A stretch of DNA of 12,332 bases, taken from assembly GCA_036505295.1 (NCBI GenBank), contig DASXTQ010000037.1, forward strand, positions 1 through 12,332, written 5' to 3'. Shown one piece after another: positions 7,529-12,332 of this stretch; within the stretch, counting starts at the first letter, position 1; each line of letters starts with the position of its first letter. A program made the translations under genes and the position numbers. The notes beneath the pieces were generated by a model that worked only from the letters and a program-made list of their open reading frames with translations, was not told the DNA's origin and searched no databases. Source of the stretch: WS-7 sp036505295 (GTDB taxonomy: Bacteria > Eisenbacteria > RBG-16-71-46 > SZUA-252).

Positions 7529-8296
7529 TTACCCTCCAGTCACCAGCAGTCGCGCAAACGCGGAGAGTTCCTCCGGATTCAGATCCGATACGATCCAGTA
7601 GGTCATCCCACCATGAGTCTCGTGAATGACGTGATAGCCCTGTTGCGTCCGTGGAGGAGTTCCCGAATCTGCAGCCCTCTCGTCCGGCCATGCGAACACA
7701 TTGATCAAGTGTTTGCGATGCTGATAGACGAGAGCAGCGACGGGGCGGCCACGTAGGTAATCCAGCCGCCCCCCGATGAGCGGGTACCCGGACGCCGACA
7801 GGTCTGAGACCGGAGGGGAGAAGTCCAGCTTGCCGTTGAACCATGGTTTGACCGTGTGCTGGTCCGTTGAGGCGACGTCCGTCAGATGGCTGGCCATAAG
7901 GGAACGGATATGGCTTGATACCACCTCCCGCTCAATTAAGCGAGAGCCCTCTTCCCGCTGAAGGGACGTGACGAGCCATGTGCCGCCGAGAACAACGACC
8001 ACGGCCGCGGCGGCGCCAAGCCAGCCCCGAGCCGCAACGCCGAAACGGCGACCAGTAATCCGGCCACGGCTCGCGTCGCTCCATGCGGCTTGGCTCACGC
8101 GGACCCGAAGGGAATCCGACGCAGGGTAATAGGGTGCTTCTGCGCGCAAACGCTCGGCAAGCCCCCTCATCCGGCCGAGTGCATCGGTGCAGCTGGGGCA
8201 AGCGTCCAGGTGCTTCTGGATCTCTCGGCTCCCTAGCGGGTCGACCTCGTCGTCCAGAAACGCCGAAAGTCTCTCCAGAACGTCTTCGCACAGCAT
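7529..8296 (-). CDS. Membrane anti-sigma factor with zinc-binding N-terminus
   Basis: This 255-residue single-pass protein has an N-terminal zinc-finger anti-sigma domain (about 1-50) with C3 and the HxxxCxxC motif H29, C33, C36 (HLDACPSC), which binds the partner ECF sigma factor in the cytoplasm. One transmembrane helix follows at about 93-111 (GWLGAAAAVVVVLGGTWLV), then a roughly 140-residue periplasmic domain with HTVKPWFNGKLDFSPPV, GGRLDYLRGRPVAALVYQ and a closing HETHGGMTYWIVSDL. That outer domain is the conserved one of COG5662-type anti-sigma factors. ATG 8296 begins one base after the sigma factor stop (TGA-C-ATG), so the pair is one transcript. In such systems an outside signal releases or destroys the anti-sigma factor and frees the sigma factor. 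The signal here is unknown; the target genes suggest a redox or metal cue. Confidence 0.9.
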   Translation of the reverse strand: MLCEDVLERLSAFLDDEVDPLGSREIQKHLDACPSCTDALGRMRGLAERLRAEAPYYPASDSLRVRVSQAAWSDASRGRITGRRFGVAARGWLGAAAAVVVVLGGTWLVTSLQREEGSRLIEREVVSSHIRSLMASHLTDVASTDQHTVKPWFNGKLDFSPPVSDLSASGYPLIGGRLDYLRGRPVAALVYQHRKHLINVFAWPDERAADSGTPPRTQQGYHVIHETHGGMTYWIVSDLNPEELSAFARLLVTGG

Positions 8297-8297
8297 G

Positions 8298-8870
8298 TCA
8301 GCCGTTCTCCTTCGGCCCTGGGGGTGCCATGGCGAGTAAGAGCTGCTTGCGCCCGCGAGCGAGCCGCGACATCACCGTGCCGATCGGCACGCCGGAGACC
8401 TGGGCGATTTCCTTGTACGACATGCCTTCCAGCTCCCGCAGCACCAGCACCTCCCGGAACTCGACCGGAAGCCGCTCGAGGCCTTCGTGCACCGACTCCG
8501 TCGCGGCCTTGCGCGCCAAGTCGACCTCGGGGCCCGAGACCGCTTCCTCGACGCTGTGTATTTCCTCGTTGAATTCCACGTTCTCGCCCCTCGATGGCCG
8601 GCCGCGGAGCCGCGTGAAGCAGGTGTTCCGGACGATGCTCAAGAGCCACGCGCGGCCGTCTACCCCGCGGAAACTGTCGAAGTGTCGGATGGCGCGGAGG
8701 AACGCGTCCTGCACCGCGTCCTCCGCGTCGTGCGCGTCGCGCAGCAGGTAGCGCGCTAGGTTGTACGCGGCGTCCAGGTACGGCAGGACACACCCGTTGA
8801 AGCGATCCAGCTCCCGCGGCGAAAGGTGCCCCTCCCGGCCGGCCGTCACAGGTCTCCTGTCGTGAGTCAC
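8298..8870 (-). CDS. ECF-family RNA polymerase sigma factor
   Basis: This 190-residue protein is a two-domain ECF sigma factor. Region 2 spans about 28-95 (YLDAAYNLARYLLRDAHDAEDAVQDAFLRA, then WLLSIVRNTCFTRLR). A short acidic linker leads to region 4 at about 125-178, with the recognition helix-turn-helix in SYKEIAQVSGVPIGTVMSRL. Region 4 contacts the -35 element. GTG 8870 has AAGGA 9 nt upstream. However, the predicted promoter at 8892-8917 would start transcription near 8885, at that very AAGGA, so GTG 8849, preceded by AGGAG, is a credible alternative (183 residues). The downstream anti-sigma gene follows after one base. The same promoter motif faces the cupredoxin gene, so this factor probably drives its own operon and the divergent redox operon. 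Confidence 0.93.
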   Translation of the reverse strand: MTHDRRPVTAGREGHLSPRELDRFNGCVLPYLDAAYNLARYLLRDAHDAEDAVQDAFLRAIRHFDSFRGVDGRAWLLSIVRNTCFTRLRGRPSRGENVEFNEEIHSVEEAVSGPEVDLARKAATESVHEGLERLPVEFREVLVLRELEGMSYKEIAQVSGVPIGTVMSRLARGRKQLLLAMAPPGPKENG

Positions 8871-8891
8871 GCGCGGTATTCCTTCTGTCCA

Positions 8892-8917
8892 GACTCGCTG
8901 AGCACTCGATTTATTCC
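8892..8917 (-). promoter_or_regulatory. Putative ECF promoter of the sigma/anti-sigma operon
   Basis: On the minus strand, GGAATAA (8917-8911) is followed after exactly 16 nt by GTC (8894-8892). This matches the usual shape of ECF promoters, a GGAA-type -35 and a GTC-type -10. It lies 22 nt upstream of the first possible sigma start, GTG 8870, and 43 nt upstream of the alternative GTG 8849. The same motif and spacing occur in the opposite direction at 8943-8968, which makes chance unlikely and points to autoregulation. Confidence 0.72.
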
Positions 8918-8942
8918 CGGCACGCGGGACCTTTCGAGCCCA

Positions 8943-8968
8943 GGAATAACTTCGTCTTCCCCCAGGTC
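8943..8968 (+). promoter_or_regulatory. Putative ECF promoter of the cupredoxin/flavocytochrome operon
   Basis: On the plus strand, GGAATAA (8943-8949) is followed after 16 nt by GTC (8966-8968). The spacing is identical to that of the divergent sigma promoter. Transcription would start near 8976, leaving a leader of about 37 nt with a GGAGG ribosome-binding site before ATG 9013. A tandem GGTCAG-GGTCAG at 8965-8976 overlaps the -10 and gives a second, wrongly spaced GTC. Confidence 0.72.
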
Positions 8969-9012
8969 AGGGTCAGTGGAGCGAAACACAAACCTTAACC
9001 CGGAGGTAGCCC

Positions 9013-10269
9013 ATGAACACCGTCTCGAAATTCAGCATTGGCACCATCTCTCGCTCGACTCGCACCTTGTCCCTGCTTTGCTTCGGCCTCGCCCTGCAGG
9101 GCGCCGCCGCACCGCGCGCGAACGCGGACGAGAAGCCCAAGCCATACACCGTTCAAGTGAGCCTGTCCGAGTGGAAGGTCTCGCTCACGCCAAAGGCGGT
9201 CCCTCCCGGACCCGTCGCGTTCGAAGTGACCAACTCCGGCAAAGTGCCACACGCACTCGAGATCGAGGGACGCGGCGTCGAGAAGAGTACATCGCGGATC
9301 ATGCCCGGCGCCAGCGCGAGGCTGATGCTGGATCTGCGCCCGGGCACTTATGAAGCCTACTGCCCCGTCGGCAAGGGCTCGCACAAGATGCTGGGGATGA
9401 TGAACCACTTGTCGGTCGGCGACGCACCGCGGGCATCCGCTGAAAGCGATGTGAACCAGGGGAAGGGAGAGAAGCACGAGGAGGGAAATGCGTATACCGA
9501 CCGCGATGAGCAAGAGAAGGAGTACGGAGAACACAACCACGGGGAGATGCACGGCGACGGACGTGGGCAGGAGGCCGACGGTGGCAGTGGGGTCAAGATG
9601 ATGAGGGTCGTGGGCGGTGGTCCAGTGATCCAGATTCTACCTGGGCCCTTCCCGTTCGCCGACAGCGCCATGGTAGTGATTCGAAACCGTCCGCCGGACC
9701 AGCAGGCAGATCTCACCAAGAAGGCCCATACGGGGCCCTACTCGAACAACGTCGCGAAGATCGCCGGGAACATCTCGCTCGTGGCGCTCGACCGCGGCGC
9801 TTCCGGCGACTCGGTGTCCGGCGTGGCCGAGTTCACCGCGCAGGACGGCGCGCGCTGGAAAGTGGTCATGGACCGCGTGCAGACCAAGGACATTCCCTTC
9901 AACCCCCGCTTCGGCGGCGTAATCATGGGCCTCTTCTACCACGGTGCCTCGGGCGTGCATACACCGCTCGTGCCCACCATTCAGAGCTCCCTCGCGCTGT
10001 GGGCGTTCGCACACTTGTACAAGAATGACCAACTGGTCACGGACAACGCGATGGTCCACGTCATGCTCCTCTCGCGCACGCGGCGCGTAAGCGATTGGGC
10101 GCTGGATTGCTGGGACTGCTCCGAGCGGCCCATCGAGGAACTTCAGCTACAGGTCACCTCGGCGCCCAACACCCAGGCCTTCGACGCGCCGGGGGGATTC
10201 CTCTTCGTGAACTGGGAGAAGTCGAGCGGGAAGGCTGAGCCACCGCGAGCGGCGGGAGCGCGAGGTTGA
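9013..10269 (+). CDS. Secreted cupredoxin-domain protein with His/acidic linker and unrecognised C-terminal domain
   Basis: This 418-residue exported protein has a signal peptide over residues 1-39 (basic start, LSLLCFGLALQG core, ANA cleavage region). Residues 43-136 form a plastocyanin-like cupredoxin domain with the blue-copper ligand set H80 (KVPHALEIE), C117, H124 and M129 in AYCPVGKGSHKMLGM; the C-to-H gap of six is wider than in plastocyanin. Residues 140-195 are a charged linker rich in Glu, Asp, Gly and His (EHNHGEMH at 173-180) that could bind metal. Residues 196-405 are a separate domain I do not recognise, with H310, H316, H334, H349 and a CWDC pair (C366, C369). ATG 9013 has GGAGG upstream. 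One base separates it from the flavocytochrome gene. It probably carries electrons or metal outside the cytoplasmic membrane for that partner. Both the direction of flow and the role of the C-terminal domain are unknown. Confidence 0.87.
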   Translation: MNTVSKFSIGTISRSTRTLSLLCFGLALQGAAAPRANADEKPKPYTVQVSLSEWKVSLTPKAVPPGPVAFEVTNSGKVPHALEIEGRGVEKSTSRIMPGASARLMLDLRPGTYEAYCPVGKGSHKMLGMMNHLSVGDAPRASAESDVNQGKGEKHEEGNAYTDRDEQEKEYGEHNHGEMHGDGRGQEADGGSGVKMMRVVGGGPVIQILPGPFPFADSAMVVIRNRPPDQQADLTKKAHTGPYSNNVAKIAGNISLVALDRGASGDSVSGVAEFTAQDGARWKVVMDRVQTKDIPFNPRFGGVIMGLFYHGASGVHTPLVPTIQSSLALWAFAHLYKNDQLVTDNAMVHVMLLSRTRRVSDWALDCWDCSERPIEELQLQVTSAPNTQAFDAPGGFLFVNWEKSSGKAEPPRAAGARG

Positions 10270-10270
10270 C

Positions 10271-11704
10271 ATGAGATTGAAGCTCGATGAGAGACCGGTC
10301 GTGGTGGGGGGCGGCGCCCACGCCCGCCCCGCCCATCTCGTCCGGGAGCACGTGGTGGATTTCGCCCCGGAGGCGGATCAGGCCGCGCCGTGGTTCGCGG
10401 CCAAGGCGTGGGGGGTGTTCCTTGTGATGCTATACCCGTTGTTGGCGGCCGCGCCGCTGCTGATCCTCGCCGCCTTGAATCGAGTCTCCGATCACTTGCG
10501 CACCGCAGAGGTGGGCGTCGATTGTGCCTTAGTGGGCCTTACGATTCTCGCGCTTCAGTTCGCGATCACCGCCCGTCTGTCCTGGGTGGAGGCGCCGTTC
10601 GGCCTCGACGTGCTCTTGGTGTTCCACAGAGCGATGGCGCTGGTGGCCACGGCGCTGCTCTGTGTGCATCCCCTTCTGGTCGCTCGGGAGGAGGGGTGGT
10701 CGCTGCTCGCCGGATTGCACGTGCATTGGTACATTTGGGTCGGCCGCCTCGCGCTCGCGCTGCTGCTCCTGCAAGTGATCGTAAGCCTGTCGCGCCGCAT
10801 CATCCGTCTTCCCTACGACCAGTGGCGGCGCCTGCATAACCCGATCGCTCTGGCGATCCTGGCGCTGGGTTTCGCGCATAGCCTGGCGGCGGGCGATGAC
10901 ATGCACGGCGCCGCGCTCTTCGTCTGGTGCACGGTGATGGCGGCCGCCTACGGGTTCTGGCTCTACAGGCGTGTGGTTCGGCCCAGGCTGCTGCTCCGCA
11001 ACCCGTTTCGCGTGATCGGGGTGAAGTCGGAGGCACCACACGTCTGGACGCTGACCTTGGAGCCACGCGGGGAGCGCTCGTTCCATTTTGCCCCCGGACA
11101 ATTCCAGTTCCTGCGCCTGCACGGCGCCGGGGTTCCCTCTGAGGAACACCCCTTCACGATCGCGTCGAGCCCGGCCCGGTCGGGCCGCATCAGTCTCACC
11201 ATCAAGGAGAGCGGCACCTTCACCTCCGGAATCGGCCGCGTTCGTCCCGGAGACCGCGCGACGGTTCACGGGCCGTTCGGCCGCTTCTCGCACACCCTGC
11301 ACCCCGATGAAGGAGATCTGGTGTTTGTTGCCGGCGGAGTCGGGATCACCCCTCTGATGAGCATGCTGCGTTATATGCGCGACCGCTCCGAGTCGCGACG
11401 TGTGCTGCTCGCCTACGCAAGTCGAGGGCCTGCAGACATGCTGTTCACCAATGAATTGGAAGCAATGCAGGCTGGCAGCTACCCCGTACTGAGGGTCGTT
11501 CATGTCCTCGCCGATGCGCCCTCATCCTGGGTCGGAGAGACCGGAAAACTTGACGCCGACCGCCTCTTGCGCCTTTGCGGAGGCGCCGAGGGGAAAGCCT
11601 TCTACTTGTGTTGCCCGCCGCCTATGACGGCTGCCCTGATCCGTGGGCTACGGCGCATGGGCGTGAGTCCGCGCCGCATCCACACGGACTACTTTTCACT
11701 TTGA
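10271..11704 (+). CDS. Ferric reductase/NADPH oxidase-type transmembrane flavocytochrome
   Basis: This 477-residue membrane protein has about six transmembrane helices (44-70, 80-101, 113-137, 151-174, 188-205, 212-233). Two helices each carry a histidine pair with 13 residues between, H119/H133 and H189/H203, the arrangement that holds two stacked b-type hemes across the membrane in the NOX/FRE family. The soluble C-terminal half is a flavin reductase: the FAD motif HPFTIASS (293-300), the nucleotide-binding loop VAGGVGITPLMSMLR (353-367), YLCCPPPM near 446-452 and the terminal HTDYFSL. Such proteins move electrons from cytoplasmic NAD(P)H through FAD and heme to an acceptor outside, such as Fe(III), Cu(II), oxygen or a redox protein. 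ATG 10271 is one base after the cupredoxin gene stop. The linked cupredoxin suggests it is the electron partner or the metal target. Whether it is a metal reductase or an oxidase cannot be decided from sequence. Confidence 0.9.
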   Translation: MRLKLDERPVVVGGGAHARPAHLVREHVVDFAPEADQAAPWFAAKAWGVFLVMLYPLLAAAPLLILAALNRVSDHLRTAEVGVDCALVGLTILALQFAITARLSWVEAPFGLDVLLVFHRAMALVATALLCVHPLLVAREEGWSLLAGLHVHWYIWVGRLALALLLLQVIVSLSRRIIRLPYDQWRRLHNPIALAILALGFAHSLAAGDDMHGAALFVWCTVMAAAYGFWLYRRVVRPRLLLRNPFRVIGVKSEAPHVWTLTLEPRGERSFHFAPGQFQFLRLHGAGVPSEEHPFTIASSPARSGRISLTIKESGTFTSGIGRVRPGDRATVHGPFGRFSHTLHPDEGDLVFVAGGVGITPLMSMLRYMRDRSESRRVLLAYASRGPADMLFTNELEAMQAGSYPVLRVVHVLADAPSSWVGETGKLDADRLLRLCGGAEGKAFYLCCPPPMTAALIRGLRRMGVSPRRIHTDYFSL

Positions 11705-11720
11705 CGCTCAAGTTGATCGA

Positions 11721-11725
11721 GGAGG
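11721..11725 (+). promoter_or_regulatory. Shine-Dalgarno of the 35-residue membrane peptide
   Basis: GGAGG lies 6 nt before GTG 11732, near-optimal spacing. It is stronger than the sites of several longer genes in the window and is the main reason to accept the short gene downstream. Confidence 0.6.
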
Positions 11726-11731
11726 GCGATC

Positions 11732-11839
11732 GTGCATCGTTTTCGATTGATGGGCCTGTACGTGGTCCTTGTCGCCTTGGCGCTGGGGTGTGTCATTGGG
11801 CTCGTCGCCGTCCTCCGGACAACGACGGGCCAACGCTGA
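11732..11839 (+). CDS. 35-residue single-helix membrane peptide downstream of the flavocytochrome
   Basis: The GTG frame encodes 35 residues: a basic N-terminus MHRFR, a continuous hydrophobic helix from about 7 to 28 (LMGLYVVLVALALGCVIGLV), then a polar basic tail RTTTGQR and TGA. The size and layout resemble small accessory subunits that stabilise larger membrane redox enzymes (as CydX or CcoQ-type peptides do), but there is no sequence match I recognise. A perfect GGAGG site stands 6 nt upstream, and the gene begins 27 nt after the flavocytochrome stop in the same direction, so it probably belongs to the same ECF-driven transcript. LALGC superficially resembles a lipobox, but the hydrophobic run continues past the cysteine, so a membrane anchor is preferred. 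It could also be a chance frame, although the ribosome-binding site and helix argue against that. Confidence 0.62.
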   Translation: MHRFRLMGLYVVLVALALGCVIGLVAVLRTTTGQR

Positions 11840-11874
11840 GGCGGGCGAGCGCTCAGAGGCGAAGATTGCGCCTC
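11836..11874. terminator. Possible hairpins between convergent micropeptide and kinase genes
   Basis: Two inverted repeats follow each other: CTGAG (11836-11840) with CTCAG (11852-11856), and GAGGCG (11856-11861) with CGCCTC (11869-11874) around a 7-nt loop. The second overlaps the stop codon of the minus-strand kinase gene. Neither has a T-run. They may act as a shared transcription stop for the two convergent units, but the evidence is weak. Confidence 0.3.
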
Positions 11875-12332
11875 ATTCGGCCTCCCGGGCAAGCTTTTCG
11901 AGCGAGCGGCAGAGGCTCGCGAGCGCGATCTCGAACTTGGAGAGCAGCGCCGGAGCCTCGCTGGTGCGTCCCTCGCGGCCACAATTCTCGAGCTCGGAAC
12001 ACAGCCTTGCCGCGAGTCCGGCGCCTTCGAAATTGCCTACGGAGCCCTTGAATCGATGGGCCGCCTGCTCGAGGGCCCCCGCATCGTTCCGCTGGACAGC
12101 GCGCCTCAGCTCTTCCATCCAACCGCCCTGGACGGCCAAGAACATACTGGCCAGCTCGGCCAAGAGGCGACGATCCTCCACCAATTCCAGTATGGCATCG
12201 CCGATCTCGTTCGATTCCTCCGTCTGAGGCCCCGGCGGGACGGCGCGGAGGACCCGATCGATCGCGGCCCTGAGAGCCTCCGCCTTGATCGGCTTCGACA
12301 CATACTCGTCCATGCCGGCCTCGAGGCATTCC
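11873..12332 (-). CDS. Hybrid sensor kinase C-terminus: end of receiver domain plus HPt domain (cut by right edge)
   Basis: The frame is open from the right window edge and ends with TGA at 11873, giving 152 visible residues; the rest of the protein lies outside. It begins in the last part of a response-regulator receiver domain, ECLEAGMDEYVSKPIK, whose KP pair contains the conserved lysine near the phosphorylation pocket. After a short linker comes a helical histidine phosphotransfer domain of about 110 residues, with the motif AAHRFKGSVGN; the phospho-accepting residue is the histidine at about 12056-12058. This order (receiver, then HPt at the C-terminus) is typical of hybrid or tripartite histidine kinases of the BarA/ArcB type, which relay phosphate His-Asp-His to a separate response regulator. 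An internal ATG at 12313 is inside the receiver fold and is not the real start. Sensor input and target regulator are not visible. Confidence 0.88.
   Translation of the reverse strand, partial: ECLEAGMDEYVSKPIKAEALRAAIDRVLRAVPPGPQTEESNEIGDAILELVEDRRLLAELASMFLAVQGGWMEELRRAVQRNDAGALEQAAHRFKGSVGNFEGAGLAARLCSELENCGREGRTSEAPALLSKFEIALASLCRSLEKLAREAE

Noticed and set aside
11689..11982. Minus-strand 97-residue frame over the micropeptide and kinase end
   Set aside because: It is arginine/serine-rich, has no ribosome-binding site, and overlaps the well-supported HPt domain in another frame.

Overview
The window is GC-rich bacterial DNA, densely coded, with short intergenic gaps, many GTG starts and several 1-4 nt gene junctions. 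No RNA gene, phage, transposase or CRISPR array is visible. The protein repertoire (tandem B12-type radical SAM enzymes, an ECF sigma factor with a zinc-finger anti-sigma factor, a cupredoxin fused to an unrecognised domain, a large hybrid sensor kinase) would fit a deep-branching soil or sediment bacterium of the Eisenbacteria, Gemmatimonadota or Deltaproteobacteria type. No marker gene is present, so this placement is a guess.

Region 1 (1-2002, minus strand): two adjacent cobalamin-binding-type radical SAM genes, transcribed leftward 16 nt apart. The downstream one runs off the left edge. Region 2 (2171-5483, plus strand) diverges from them across 168 nt. It is a tight three-gene operon joined by two identical GTGA stop/start overlaps: a YghO/bacterial-ceramide-synthase-like acyltransferase of the GNAT fold, a zinc-dependent medium-chain dehydrogenase, and an LCB5/YegS/diacylglycerol-type lipid kinase. 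Together they look like a pathway that acylates, oxidises or reduces, and phosphorylates a lipid, possibly sphingolipid-like. Region 3 (5519-6895, minus strand) is a lipoprotein with a helical N-terminus and a CsgG/TolB-like middle. It is followed by a 633-nt gap holding the start-less remnant of a secreted-protein domain (7006-7341) and a strong hairpin (7431-7461).

Region 4 (7529-11839) is the most coherent unit. An ECF sigma gene and its membrane anti-sigma gene run leftward. A secreted cupredoxin fusion protein, a six-helix bis-heme flavocytochrome (ferric reductase/NADPH oxidase type) and an unlisted 35-residue single-helix membrane peptide run rightward. In the 142-nt gap between them, both directions carry the same motif with the same spacing, GGAATAA-N16-GTC, on opposite strands. 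This is a textbook-looking ECF promoter pair, implying that the sigma factor drives both itself and the redox operon. Region 5 (11873 to the right edge, minus strand) is the C-terminal end of a hybrid histidine kinase: the last part of a receiver domain plus a histidine phosphotransfer domain.

The best candidates for something undescribed are the ECF-controlled cupredoxin/flavocytochrome/micropeptide module and the acyltransferase-dehydrogenase-lipid-kinase operon next to B12 radical SAM enzymes.
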